57,713 nucleotides of DNA from a virus (IMGVR_UViG_3300027865_000010:1-57713), one strand, 5' to 3'. Positions 38,813 to 47,406 are shown, counted from the stretch's first letter. Notes: generated from the sequence alone by a model not told the origin. Made by a program: numbers and translations.

Positions 38813-39005
38813 TTGAGCACGTCAGGCCCAGGTGGCGTTGTCCCCACGTGTACAGCGCCTGCATGGGCACGCCGGCGTATGTGCCGTCGCCGAAGCGCTC
38901 AGCCAGCTTATCCCAAAGTTCCTTCTGCTCTCCTTTGAGTCTACGCGGCGTAATGCGTACGGGTGTTGGGTCCAGTTCTGCGAACGGGTCGATCTTGGTC
39001 GCCAT
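38739..39005 (-). CDS. Small hypothetical protein, minus-strand operon
   Basis: 88 residues from the ATG at 39005. The first ~60 residues (PRRLKGEQKELWDKLAERFGDG) look genuine and helical; the last ~25 overlap the convergent 38045-38812 gene and may be noise. Follows the SPFH gene by four bases, so co-transcribed with it. Confidence 0.6.
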   Translation of the reverse strand: MATKIDPFAELDPTPVRITPRRLKGEQKELWDKLAERFGDGTYAGVPMQALYTWGQRHLGLTCSISCFRGQLLQAASVHGNGSVAAHA

Positions 39006-39008
39006 CTT

Positions 39009-39584
39009 CTACTCCTCTTCTGGATCAGCAGCAACATCTGCTACGGGCAAGATAGTCGTACTGCCGATTACTCTGTGCATTGATGTGAGATGGAAGTCAC
39101 TCATGAAGGCGACTTCCACGTGTACGCCAAACGGCTCCAAGTCTGTACGGATCCGCTTGGTAATCGCGTTGTTCACACGCTGGTGCCGACGTACGAGCTC
39201 GTCGACGCTCTTGCCGATGACTGACCGGATGACACCGGCTTGCGCGCGATCTCTGATGGTCGCCGTGAAGTCAAAAGTGTCAACAAGGGCTTTCATGATA
39301 TCCGTGATGGTGTATACTACCGTAACGGAAATCGTGATGCCGACTGGCAGCTCACCACTGAAGGGCAAAGATTGTGGCGCCAGGTTGAGTGTGTCGCGTT
39401 TGACCGGATGGACCATCGGCCTCATAACTGGAGGCCAATACCAGTGAACGCCGGGCCCTAGGCGATAGGCATGGCGGAACCAGAACATGACGCCTTCCTG
39501 CGTTGCATCCACGTGCAGCAAATGCGGGAAGACCTTTGCGAGGGTACGCATCAAGTCCGATATCCAGCCAAGGCCGACGTCCAT
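39009..39584 (-). CDS. SPFH/band 7 (stomatin-like) protein
   Basis: 191 residues. GPGVHWYWPPVMRPMVHPVKRDTLNLAPQSL followed by VVYTITDIMKALVDTFD and a NNAITKRIRTDLEPFGVHV segment is the SPFH core: a beta domain, then a helix carrying regular positions. Most SPFH proteins sit at membranes and organise microdomains or control proteases such as FtsH. There is no clear membrane helix, so host factors or the phage membrane proteins may recruit it. Rare in phages as far as I know. Confidence 0.85.
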   Translation of the reverse strand: MDVGLGWISDLMRTLAKVFPHLLHVDATQEGVMFWFRHAYRLGPGVHWYWPPVMRPMVHPVKRDTLNLAPQSLPFSGELPVGITISVTVVYTITDIMKALVDTFDFTATIRDRAQAGVIRSVIGKSVDELVRRHQRVNNAITKRIRTDLEPFGVHVEVAFMSDFHLTSMHRVIGSTTILPVADVAADPEEE

Positions 39585-39588
39585 CAGG

Positions 39589-40077
39589 TCACCTCAACAT
39601 GTGTGTTACGGCAGCGAAACGGGAAAGCCGGGTGAACAACGCATCCAGCGTCCCGTCGTTCGGGACAGTGATATCGCAGTCGCTAGCTACCAACTCACAT
39701 GACGGGTCACGCGGGACATCGCGGGCAATCCAGAGCGTCAGGTCGAGCATGCCTGCGTCCAGCAGTGCTTGCAGCTCGCCAGCGCGACGGATACCGTTCA
39801 GGATGTCATTGGTCTCTAGCATACCACGATAGAGGGTGAGACCGTCAGGGCGATTGTAATCCCAGATGATCTTCGCCCATTCTTCCCGGTGATTCCGGCG
39901 GTCGTCGAAGGCCTCTTTGGCGTCTGCGTAGGCGTATTTGTAGCGCAGGGCGTCAAAACAGACCCCGGCCGCAGCCTCACTTGTGCTATCATGATAGCAC
40001 AGTGTCGTATTGTCAGCTAGCCACTGGGACGCCGCGTCCTTGCCGCACTGGCCGGGACCGCAAATCGCAATCTTCAT
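39589..40077 (-). CDS. Deoxynucleoside monophosphate kinase-like P-loop protein
   Basis: 162 residues starting MKIAICGPGQCGKDAASQWL, a P-loop (GPGQCGKD) like T4 gp1-type dNMP kinases. Such kinases supply dNTP precursors, including modified ones. An earlier frame opening exists, but ATG 40077 places the P-loop at the usual position. Contains a perfect 20-bp palindrome in its coding sequence (39982-40001). Confidence 0.75.
   Translation of the reverse strand: MKIAICGPGQCGKDAASQWLADNTTLCYHDSTSEAAAGVCFDALRYKYAYADAKEAFDDRRNHREEWAKIIWDYNRPDGLTLYRGMLETNDILNGIRRAGELQALLDAGMLDLTLWIARDVPRDPSCELVASDCDITVPNDGTLDALFTRLSRFAAVTHMLR
39982..40001. promoter_or_regulatory. Perfect palindrome TGTGCTATCATGATAGCACA
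   Basis: Twenty-base inverted repeat inside the dNMP kinase gene. Fourteen of its bases (GTGCTATCATGATA) recur at 55960 over the helicase promoter, and half of it at 31587. Suggests a protein-binding operator. Confidence 0.6.
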
Positions 40078-40645
40078 CGTTTCCTCGCAGGTGCTTGTAC
40101 TGCTCCCTGACGGCCGCCATGCGGTCGCCAAGGCGTTCTCGAAACTTGTTGTAGCTCTGCGGGAAGATGATCTGGCGACCACCTGCAGCCTCAAAGCGTT
40201 CGATGTACTGCTCATCATCGTCGATGAGTAGCACGCCTGGTTGTGACAGTAGGTGCTTCTCGGCTGTGAACACTACGTCCTTGAAGTCAGCGCCGAATTG
40301 CCTGCGTAGCCATGCCATCTTGCCATGGACGCAGTAGCCGATATCGGTTGCGTCAAACAGTGACAAGTCCAACGGACGCGTGAGCACATACACTTCGGCA
40401 CCGGTGTCGCGAGCAAAGTGCATGATCTCATCAGTCCATGGATACCGGTCCAGCGTAGCCCAGAAGGTAGGCCCATCTACAAGCGTTGGGAGCCATGTCT
40501 CGTGGCGGTCCCAGTCAATCGATTCGGTGACTTTGCGATGCGGCATGCGATTATAGAGATCCATGCGGCCGTGCTCGGTAAGGATTGCCTTTACCAGGTC
40601 GCATAGCACCCCATCCATGTCTACGTAGATGCGATGGAACGTCAT
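40013..40645 (-). CDS. HAD-family 5'(3')-deoxyribonucleotidase-like
   Basis: 210 residues from the ATG at 40645. HRIYVDMDGVLCDL is HAD motif I (nucleophile and acid Asp), TRPLD motif II and LIDDDEQYIERF motif IV, as in 5'-nucleotidases such as YorS/NT5C-like phage enzymes. Likely removes phosphate from dNMPs. Its end overlaps the kinase start by 65 bases, giving a linked dNMP metabolism pair. Confidence 0.82.
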   Translation of the reverse strand: MTFHRIYVDMDGVLCDLVKAILTEHGRMDLYNRMPHRKVTESIDWDRHETWLPTLVDGPTFWATLDRYPWTDEIMHFARDTGAEVYVLTRPLDLSLFDATDIGYCVHGKMAWLRRQFGADFKDVVFTAEKHLLSQPGVLLIDDDEQYIERFEAAGGRQIIFPQSYNKFRERLGDRMAAVREQYKHLRGNDEDCDLRSRPVRQGRGVPVAS

Positions 40646-41736
40646 ATGGTGTGGGATTCTCCGCAGAAGACGGGCATCGTGATCCACTTGCCGTGCTCGT
40701 AGTCGACCCCGATGATCGTCTGCGATGGCGACTGCATCGGCGCAGCGATGCTCTGGGCGTACGCGTTGTAGCCCATCAGCGATCCGCACAGCACGTAGTT
40801 CGGGTCGTCGCCGTACTGGTGGAAGTGCCCAAGCACGTCAAAGGCGGCTAGCCCCTCGTTGAGGTTCCAGTTGCCGATGGCACGCCGCAGCGGCACATGC
40901 ACGCCACCGACACCGTTCTTGTAGCGGATATCGTCGCCGTGGTGGAAGCGGACCTGGTGGCCCTGTACGGGCAGCTTGTTGAAGTAGCCGTCCGCGATTT
41001 TGGCCCGGAATTTGGAATTGTCCTGGCACCGCTTGGCCACATTGTGGTACGCTGCCCATTCCCAATGAGACTTGTAACCAGTGGAGATCCGGCGCTTCCG
41101 CGTCGTACGTCCGTGGTTACCGAAGCTGGTGACAAACACCACCGAGTCCGTCTTTGGGTCTTTCATGAAGCGGTTCAGGCCGTGCACCAGATGCTCTTGT
41201 ACGAGCTGGATTGCCTCCGCGGGGCCCAGGCTGTTGTTCTCCTGCAACTCAGGATGAATGTAGCCGCTGATCATGTCGCCGCCGGCCCAGAGGATAACCT
41301 CCTTGATTGAGGCCATGCTGCGCAGCATGTCTAGCAACCACTCAGCCTTATCCCAGGTGTTGTTGATGCGCTTTTCGGCGATCCGCAGATTGAACTTACA
41401 GTTGTCGACCACGGACGCTTCGACGGTCTCTTCGATGTGCCAATCGTTGACACAGATGATCGCAGAGGCCTTACCGCGGCCTTTGCGCATACGCGATCGC
41501 TCGAACTTGGCGATCTCTACTGGGTCCTGCGTAGCCAGCAGCAACTCTTCGCGGTCTGCCGAGAGCTGCAGATCTGCTTCTGCTTGTTTGTGCTTGGCTA
41601 CTGCGTTCTTACGGGCAATGTTGGCCTTGGCCAGCCTGGACTCAAGCCGACGGATCTCCCGAATCTTGTCGTCGTCAGACAGGTCAGCTACGCGCTGGAG
41701 CCCCGCCAACTCCTCCAGGGGGTTATCCTTGCTCAC
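40642..41736 (-). CDS. Calcineurin-like metallophosphoesterase
   Basis: 364 residues from GTG 41736 with AAAGGAG correctly spaced. Metal-ligand motifs appear in order: NDWHIEE, GGDMISG, FGNHGR, HHGD and GHFHQYG. The N-terminal ~80 residues form a coiled coil. Probably a phosphodiesterase or nuclease; many phages have such proteins of unknown substrate. First gene of the minus-strand operon (promoter at 41794-41821). Confidence 0.82.
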   Translation of the reverse strand: MSKDNPLEELAGLQRVADLSDDDKIREIRRLESRLAKANIARKNAVAKHKQAEADLQLSADREELLLATQDPVEIAKFERSRMRKGRGKASAIICVNDWHIEETVEASVVDNCKFNLRIAEKRINNTWDKAEWLLDMLRSMASIKEVILWAGGDMISGYIHPELQENNSLGPAEAIQLVQEHLVHGLNRFMKDPKTDSVVFVTSFGNHGRTTRKRRISTGYKSHWEWAAYHNVAKRCQDNSKFRAKIADGYFNKLPVQGHQVRFHHGDDIRYKNGVGGVHVPLRRAIGNWNLNEGLAAFDVLGHFHQYGDDPNYVLCGSLMGYNAYAQSIAAPMQSPSQTIIGVDYEHGKWITMPVFCGESHTI

Positions 41737-41793
41737 CACTACTCCTTTCACACTCAGGACTACATCAGCACAACCGTAGTGCTCACTGTGTAG

Positions 41794-41821
41794 AGTATAA
41801 CAAACTGTATGCAGAATACAA
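41794..41821 (-). promoter_or_regulatory. Promoter of the minus-strand operon
   Basis: Read on the minus strand: -35 TTGTAT (41821-41816), 16-base spacer, -10 TATACT (41799-41794), about 60 bases before the phosphoesterase start. Confidence 0.65.
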
Positions 41822-41887
41822 GCCAGCACAGAATTTCTATGATGGCGACGAACATAGCACTATCACACTGCTGAATCGGAGAGGCAC

Positions 41888-42202
41888 ATGCCCGCAATTC
41901 TCGTCGACAAATGCCCTGATGTCGCGCTGATCAAGCTGCCGCATAAGGACATCACCACCTTTGACGCGAAACGCCTAAAGCTGGGCGCTAAAGTCTACTT
42001 TCGATTTGCACCGGGGGACGAAGCAACGGAGTACGTTGTCATCTCTGACCGGGCTATTCAATATCAGGGTGAAACCAAGATCCTGGTAATCGGCCCGCGG
42101 GGAGTCCCGACGGGTATGAACCCAACGCACTTTGTGCAAGACAAGAAGATCTGGTGGGAGTTCCACCAAAAACGGCACGGAGCCGCACCAGGCAGGAGTT
42201 AG
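41888..42202 (+). CDS. Hypothetical protein (104 aa)
   Basis: ATG after GGAGAGGCAC. Beta-rich small protein (LKLGAKVYFRFAPGDEATEYVV), perhaps SH3- or OB-like. No family recognised. Divergent from the minus-strand operon. Confidence 0.7.
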   Translation: MPAILVDKCPDVALIKLPHKDITTFDAKRLKLGAKVYFRFAPGDEATEYVVISDRAIQYQGETKILVIGPRGVPTGMNPTHFVQDKKIWWEFHQKRHGAAPGRS

Positions 42203-42207
42203 CCATA

Positions 42208-42837
42208 ATGGCAGACGAAGAGAACAAGAAAGCATTGCCCGCCCTCGTAGACGTCAGCTTGAAGATGGACAAGGACGACGTCGCCGCGATCTTGCTATCG
42301 CGCGCCGAAGAGGCGATCAAGAAGAGCATACAGGAATGCCGCAAGCAGGAGACCGCGCTGCAGAAGCAGATTCGGGCGCGCAACAAAGAGCAGACAGCTG
42401 CGGCGCAGTCACAAGCCGAGAAGGCACTGGCAGACGTAGAGGGCACGCTGCGCGAGGCGGCAGCCAAGCTCAAGTGCAAAGACGTCGAAACAGTGCTCAC
42501 GCACCACTTCACGGCGGACGAGACACAACTTCGCTGCGCGCTCAAACTCGGCGCACGCGACCCGGCCATCATCTGGAACGTATCCATCAACGTGCTGCGA
42601 GGCGAGGAAGTCACGACGCTCGCCGCACAGAGCGCGCAGCTGGAAAAAGAACTCACGGACAACAAGGCAACGTGGCAGGACTGGCGCAAGAAGCTGGCCG
42701 ACCTGCCCGCACTGGAACGACGCGCGAAAGCCGCCGTCGCAGAGCATCGCCTGGCCGCAACGGACGAAGGCAAAGCGCTCGTCGAGATGCTGGCTGGGGA
42801 GCTTGATGAGAGCCTGCGCCTGCTCGGCGTTGGCTGA
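42208..42837 (+). CDS. Coiled-coil protein (209 aa)
   Basis: ATG 42208 after GGAGTTAGCCATA. Two helical regions rich in Lys/Glu/Ala flank a segment DPAIIWNVSINVLRGEEV. No enzyme motif. Stop overlaps the next ATG by one base (TGATG). Confidence 0.7.
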   Translation: MADEENKKALPALVDVSLKMDKDDVAAILLSRAEEAIKKSIQECRKQETALQKQIRARNKEQTAAAQSQAEKALADVEGTLREAAAKLKCKDVETVLTHHFTADETQLRCALKLGARDPAIIWNVSINVLRGEEVTTLAAQSAQLEKELTDNKATWQDWRKKLADLPALERRAKAAVAEHRLAATDEGKALVEMLAGELDESLRLLGVG

Positions 42838-43835
42838 TGTCTTTTGAGCAGGACACACCGCTACTCGGGTTTGCGTGCCAAGGGGATGACGAGGACACAC
42901 GCAAGTGGGAGCCATTCTGGGACGAAGAAACGGCTCTGCATGCTGACATCAACAGGCTCGTTTTTGGCGATGATCGGGAGACGTGCCTAACGAAGCTGCA
43001 GCAGAAGTTTCCGTGTGAAGATCCGCGATTGTCGTATGTGCATGAGTACTGGCACTATGGCTACAGATCACGTACGGCATGGAGTCAGCACGATTGCATC
43101 ACCGTCGCTACGGGGCAAGCACCGTGGTACATCGGTACGAATCCGCTGGAAGCGCTTGCGCTGGCGAAAGAGCTTGGCACGATCACCTGTAGGGCGCTTA
43201 CCTACGACGAGGACTGCAACCATAGGCGGATCCAGATTGACTGGGAAGCAGCAGGTTGTGAGATCATGCACAACGGCATGTCCGGCCGCATACAGATCGA
43301 CTACGTCCCGGATCTCATCAAACGCCGTCTGCGGGCAAAGGCGCGCAAGAAGGTAAGAGCGCAGCGCGTTCTCGTGTGCGACATTGTCTCCATGACGTAC
43401 AGTGTGTACGACGTCGTACGGAACCACGTCCGAATGCGGCATGATTGGTCATGTAGCTCACGGTACGGGGCCTGCGGCGGTGCGATGGAAGCGATCAAGC
43501 TCCTCAACATGCTGCACGGTAAAAACGCGCACAGGCGGCACCCGGCCTTCCGTAAGCTCAAAGAGCACTGGAAGAAGACGGCTGCGGCCTCGCGTTCGTC
43601 CATGTATAACACGGGTTCGCAGTGGAGTCGGGACACGATCCAGCGCTTTTGCAACTTCATGGCAGAAGAGATCACGGTCCGCAACGGCAAGCTGCATGCC
43701 GGTGACACATGGGAACTGCGTATAGCGCTCGAGTCCTTCGACGCGTATGCGCATGACGCGTATGTGAAGGAGGAGCCCGCTGCAGATCTTGTTTCTGTGA
43801 ACAAAAAGGAGCAAGAGGTTTGCCGATCGACATGA
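42837..43835 (+). CDS. Hypothetical protein (332 aa)
   Basis: N-terminal acidic part, a His/Cys/Trp-rich middle (VHEYWHYGYRSRTAWSQHD) and a basic region (IKRRLRAKARKKVRAQR). May bind nucleic acid; no catalytic motif I can name. The gene ends just after the palindrome at 43789 and overlaps the methyltransferase start. Confidence 0.7.
   Translation: MSFEQDTPLLGFACQGDDEDTRKWEPFWDEETALHADINRLVFGDDRETCLTKLQQKFPCEDPRLSYVHEYWHYGYRSRTAWSQHDCITVATGQAPWYIGTNPLEALALAKELGTITCRALTYDEDCNHRRIQIDWEAAGCEIMHNGMSGRIQIDYVPDLIKRRLRAKARKKVRAQRVLVCDIVSMTYSVYDVVRNHVRMRHDWSCSSRYGACGGAMEAIKLLNMLHGKNAHRRHPAFRKLKEHWKKTAAASRSSMYNTGSQWSRDTIQRFCNFMAEEITVRNGKLHAGDTWELRIALESFDAYAHDAYVKEEPAADLVSVNKKEQEVCRST
43789..43804. promoter_or_regulatory. 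Palindrome TTGTTTCTGTGAACAA (site 4 of 6)
   Basis: Variant of the family with one G-T position. Its right arm runs into AAAAGGAG, the ribosome site of the methyltransferase gene. Confidence 0.55.
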
Positions 43836-44323
43836 CGTACCGGAGTGCCATCAAACGCGCCAAACTATCCGCACCAGCACGATGGCTGTACGGGCGGGGG
43901 CTGATCAACAGGACGCAAACCGTACTCGACTACGGGTGCGGTTACGGCGGCGACGTGAAGCACCTGTTCAATCGCAGCATCGATATCGAGGGCTACGATC
44001 CGCACTACGGTCCGCCGTGGCAGCGGCCGCATACTCGCTTTGACGTTGTGCTGTGCACGTACGTGCTTTGCGTCATCCCCGATCGAAGTACGCGTCTAGA
44101 GGTTCTAGCCAGTATCTTCGAAAGGCTGCAGCGTCCCGCAGGGGTCGCCTACATCACAGTACGGCGCGATACGGCACGGCTGGGCTACCGCCCAGACGGC
44201 ACATGGCAGGGTCGCATCGTAATGGACCTGCCGATCACATACGAGTGTGCCAAGTTCACGATTTACGAGATGACTCGAGATGACCTGGCGCTTCGTGGAT
44301 CACGTAACCCCTACAAGGTCTGA
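43820..44323 (+). CDS. SAM-dependent methyltransferase
   Basis: 167 residues from TTG 43820 (ATG 43832 is an alternative). VLDYGCGYGGDVKHL is motif I of class I methyltransferases, then IEGYDPHYG and DVVLCTYVLCVIP. The early RAKLSAPARWLYGRG-x-L segment is like putative methyltransferases found with DNA phosphorothioation systems; no other genes of that system are seen. Substrate unknown. Confidence 0.8.
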   Translation: MPIDMTYRSAIKRAKLSAPARWLYGRGLINRTQTVLDYGCGYGGDVKHLFNRSIDIEGYDPHYGPPWQRPHTRFDVVLCTYVLCVIPDRSTRLEVLASIFERLQRPAGVAYITVRRDTARLGYRPDGTWQGRIVMDLPITYECAKFTIYEMTRDDLALRGSRNPYKV

Positions 44324-44484
44324 TGAGTAAAGAAGCTTGGCTCTGCATCGTAGCAATCGTCCTCGGGTGCCTACTCATTCGTGGTGCGTGCTCTGATGCA
44401 CGTCGTGATCTTGAGTCACAACTCGAGGTCGAGACTACCGAAACTGACCCCGGTTTGCCCCCAATGTCAAATGGGGCAGACTAG
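44323..44484 (+). CDS. Small membrane-anchored protein (53 aa)
   Basis: ATG overlaps the methyltransferase end. One hydrophobic helix (WLCIVAIVLGCLLIRGA) then an acidic Pro-rich tail. Could be a small envelope protein; not recognised. Confidence 0.6.
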   Translation: MSKEAWLCIVAIVLGCLLIRGACSDARRDLESQLEVETTETDPGLPPMSNGAD

Positions 44485-44532
44485 AGAGTCTAGGGTGTTA
44501 GCGTAAGATACATAAACACCCCCGCTTTTGTT

Positions 44533-44681
44533 GGAATGAGGAGCGTAAGCTCCGAGTTCCGACGAAGGTTCTATCGGATAGCCGATCAGGCTATACGATA
44601 GACTACCAAATCGAACGCCAAATTGGCTGTACGATTTGGTAGTCTATAGTATGCTACACTCACTACGTGAGTGTAGTATAC
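44533..44681 (+). ncRNA. AT-richer array of four hairpins
   Basis: H1 44533-44560: GGAA, 3x3 internal loop TGA/GAG, GGAGC/GCTCC with a GTAA tetraloop (GNRA type). H2 44571-44601: CTATCG/CGATAG and ATAGCC/GGCTAT with one G-A mismatch. H3 44600-44645: 14 perfect pairs AGACTACCAAATCG/CGATTTGGTAGTCT. H4 44649-44681: about 15 pairs around CTACACTCAC/GTGAGTGTAG. H2 and H3 share bases, so alternative folds are possible. Candidate regulatory RNA, leader switch or replication origin. Confidence 0.6.
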
Positions 44682-44741
44682 CTCGAGCTTACCCAGCTTA
44701 CCCAAACTACGTAATCGTACACCCCCCAGAAGGAGGACGTT
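44682..44741. other. Leader of the 44742 gene
   Basis: Direct repeat AGCTTACCCA twice in a row (44687-44705), then AGGAGG at 44731-44736, an ideal ribosome site. Confidence 0.45.
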
Positions 44742-44900
44742 TTGGAGGATTTCCAGTCGACTGTTTGCCTGTTGGGTGTCTTTGTCACTGCCGTGTACAC
44801 GCCGACCGTTTGTGGTTTGGTGCAAGCGGCACCGCGGTGGCGGCACTTCGTACTGTGGGGCGCTAGCGTCACTGCGATTGCGCAGAAGTTCCTGTTCTGA
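44742..44900 (+). CDS. Small membrane protein (52 aa)
   Basis: TTG 44742, five bases after AGGAGG. Two hydrophobic segments (STVCLLGVFVTAVY and HFVLWGASVTAIAQKFLF). Expressed downstream of the hairpin array, which may control it. Confidence 0.6.
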   Translation: MEDFQSTVCLLGVFVTAVYTPTVCGLVQAAPRWRHFVLWGASVTAIAQKFLF

Positions 44901-44908
44901 CCGGGAAC

Positions 44909-44924
44909 TTGTTCAGCGGAACAA
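44909..44924. promoter_or_regulatory. Palindrome TTGTTCAGCGGAACAA (site 5 of 6)
   Basis: Between the small membrane protein gene and a strong terminator hairpin. No gene starts within the next 150 bases, so here it is not a simple ribosome-site mask, arguing for a DNA operator or an RNA processing role. Confidence 0.6.
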
Positions 44925-44960
44925 GATTGTCGCGGCCCGCAAGGGCCCACCAAAACAGCT

Positions 44961-45014
44961 GGACAGCGGAGACCGCCTCTCTGATTCTCTCGAGGCGGCT
45001 CCGCTGTCCTTTTC
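44961..45014 (+). terminator. Strong intrinsic terminator
   Basis: Long stem GGACAGCGGA...CCGCCTC / GAGGCGG...TCCGCTGTCC followed by TTTTC. Ends transcription before the 45084 gene. Confidence 0.85.
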
Positions 45015-45083
45015 ATTTCTGCCTACCCGCCCGGGTGGGTGTGTCTGGCCAGCCTGGGGCTGGCGATGTCAAAGGAGACTCGC

Positions 45084-45812
45084 ATGGCGAGCACCACGAC
45101 GCGTATTGCAACCAACCGGAAGCACGACGCAAAGCGCATGAAGAAGATCAAGACCATGGCCCAGCGCTGCGAGCGCAAGGGCATGTCGACGCCTGACTTC
45201 GTGCAACAACTGACCACGGCTTTTCCGCAGCTGCTGGAGGAGACGAAAGGCACCAAGAAAGCGCGCCTCAACCGCGTGTGCGGCGTCGCACAGCACCAGC
45301 TCTCGGCCGCCCGCTTCCGCCGCCTTGGCCTTGCGTGGCTGGCTACGAAGACCCGTATGCCGTCCGTCCAGGCGCTGCAGAAGCAGGCCGCGGGATGGTC
45401 CACGAAAACCGTCGCTACCGACGCCGCGTGTAAGACGCTGATCGCCGAGGCGAAGAAGCGGCTGGCGTCGCGAAAGCAGCGCAACGGTGCAACCAAGTTC
45501 CCCGGAGCCGCGAAGCAAGACAAGCGCAGCACGCGTCGTGCGGCCGGTGTCGGCACCAAGTGTGCCGCCGTCGCCCCAGGCACGATTGCGCCGTGCGCCA
45601 TCAAAACACCGCCCAGCAAGGTCGAGCAGTCGCTCACCGCCCAGCTTACCGAGGCGCGCGACCTTCTCAAACGGGCCTACGCAACCATGAAGAGCGCCGT
45701 AACGCGCTGTGAGACGATCGAAGCACGAATCAAAGGCTATGAGACCGCCAAAACGCGGCAAGCCAACGGCCAGCGGCGCGCCGCGGTCGACGCGGTCATG
45801 GCTGGCAAGTAA
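45084..45812 (+). CDS. Basic helical protein, likely DNA-binding
   Basis: 242 residues, about a fifth Lys/Arg, helical throughout. ATG 45084 lies six bases after AAAGGAG. Could be a histone-like or virion DNA-associated protein; no family recognised. Confidence 0.7.
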   Translation: MASTTTRIATNRKHDAKRMKKIKTMAQRCERKGMSTPDFVQQLTTAFPQLLEETKGTKKARLNRVCGVAQHQLSAARFRRLGLAWLATKTRMPSVQALQKQAAGWSTKTVATDAACKTLIAEAKKRLASRKQRNGATKFPGAAKQDKRSTRRAAGVGTKCAAVAPGTIAPCAIKTPPSKVEQSLTAQLTEARDLLKRAYATMKSAVTRCETIEARIKGYETAKTRQANGQRRAAVDAVMAGK

Positions 45813-45869
45813 CAACGAGCAGGAATCGTCGGGGCCCGCGCCACCGTAGACGGACGGCTAGCAGCTAGC

Positions 45870-46727
45870 ATGGTTCCGGGCCCCGACGTGCTTTTCATGC
45901 GCACAATCGACCTCACCTACGCCACCAAACGAACGTCGCCAACGATGCGCGTCGAGGACTACTGCGTGCTGAGCCCGTTGTGTCGCAACAGCACGGTTGC
46001 TGATGCTGACCTCGTGTCTCGCATAAAGTACATTCGTAGGCGTTGGCAAGGACGATGTGCTGAACTACTGGACGGCGGCTGGGCAGCAATCGCCAGTACG
46101 AAGCACGCATATGCGCGAAACTGTCCCCCGTGTAGCGTACACGTCACGCCGAAGACGCGGCCGTGTACGCTGAGCATCTGCCCCTTCTGCTATGCGCGGA
46201 AGATCGCAGGGCTCTATACACGCCTACGGCAGCTACTTGCAGAATGCGGTCCTGCCGTCCGCGTCGTGAGTTATAGGCATTATCAGGGACACATGGCCGA
46301 CAACAGGACAGGCCTCTACCTCGATTCCGCTGGCGGTCTTGCAGGCACACTCACACCTGTGTTGGCAGCACATGCTGCAGTACCGCCGGCTTTTCGTCGG
46401 AAACGCTTGAGTGGAACACTCGGTGGTTTCTACCTGTATGGTCTTGCACCAAGGACGTGCGAATACACGAGCGAAGATGGCAGCAATGGCTGCTGGTATT
46501 CCATGCACAGTTGTGTGGCAGTGATGCCACCAGCGTGGGAGGCAGAGCTGCCTGGGCCCTACGTCGTGCGCACCGCTCCTACCGATTTCACTCTGGCATG
46601 GCTTGTTGGCCGTGCGTTCAAGTACCGGCCGCTGTGGCTGACCGCAGAACCGTACATCATGGCCGCGTACTTGAACGTAACACGCCGGATCAAGTTTCTA
46701 TCATCCTTCGGAGGAATCCGTGGCTGA
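45870..46727 (+). CDS. Cys-rich hypothetical protein
   Basis: Up to 285 residues; ATG 45897 (MRTIDLTYATK) is as likely a start as 45870. Cysteines cluster at CPPCSVHVTPKTRPCTLSICPFCYAR, giving a possible zinc or iron-sulphur site similar to plasmid Rep-type zinc regions. The C-terminal part is beta/alpha with Tyr/Trp. Unknown function; overlaps the next gene by eight bases. Confidence 0.68.
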   Translation: MVPGPDVLFMRTIDLTYATKRTSPTMRVEDYCVLSPLCRNSTVADADLVSRIKYIRRRWQGRCAELLDGGWAAIASTKHAYARNCPPCSVHVTPKTRPCTLSICPFCYARKIAGLYTRLRQLLAECGPAVRVVSYRHYQGHMADNRTGLYLDSAGGLAGTLTPVLAAHAAVPPAFRRKRLSGTLGGFYLYGLAPRTCEYTSEDGSNGCWYSMHSCVAVMPPAWEAELPGPYVVRTAPTDFTLAWLVGRAFKYRPLWLTAEPYIMAAYLNVTRRIKFLSSFGGIRG

Positions 46728-47406
46728 ATCACCACTTGCTGCACGCCTTCGCGATATTGCGGGGCAGTTTGACCTAACGGTAGAGCAGCAGCGCGATATC
46801 TTGCTCATCTTTATCCAGGACCATGCTGGCGCGCAATTCGACAAATTCATGGGCTACTACGTGGAAGCAATGCTTGAAGCGCGGTCGACAGCGCCCGCTG
46901 CGCAGAAGGTACCCGAGGCTGCGCAAACGCCCTACACGGGCCAATGTGCCGAGCTCGAGGGCTTCTTCGACCGTAGCCTTGCTAAGGCGTCATTGCAGCG
47001 GCTGGTACAGCTACCGTCTGACGGCAAGATCCACGAGCAAGCGGGCTACGATACTGCCAGGCTGGTGCTGCCGATAGACGAGTGGACTGCTGTTAAAGGC
47101 CTTCTCGACGACCCGACCCGGCGAGGACGGAATGACACGATACCAGAGAACGGCCAGATCCTTTGCGGCTGGTATCACATCTTTGCCGACGGCGCCATTG
47201 GTGCCATTGCGATGACATGGAACAGCCCCGAGAACGGCGGACCGTATCTGGATCCATTCGTGATCATCCCAGACGGCGTGCATCCAACGGTCCCGAACCC
47301 AACGCTCCAACCGTGTCGTACATTGGACGAGGACTTCATGTTTCGCTATCCTGATAGTACCTTCAAGGTGCTCCGCTTAGTCCCACCCTCACCGCAACGT
47401 CGCTAG
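46720..47406 (+). CDS. Hypothetical protein (228 aa)
   Basis: GTG 46720 after CGGAGGAATCC. N-terminal helical part, C-terminal beta-rich part (GWYHIFADGAIGAIAMTWNSPENGG) that could be a binding domain. Immediately precedes the HldE-like gene. No family recognised. Confidence 0.7.
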   Translation: MAESPLAARLRDIAGQFDLTVEQQRDILLIFIQDHAGAQFDKFMGYYVEAMLEARSTAPAAQKVPEAAQTPYTGQCAELEGFFDRSLAKASLQRLVQLPSDGKIHEQAGYDTARLVLPIDEWTAVKGLLDDPTRRGRNDTIPENGQILCGWYHIFADGAIGAIAMTWNSPENGGPYLDPFVIIPDGVHPTVPNPTLQPCRTLDEDFMFRYPDSTFKVLRLVPPSPQRR

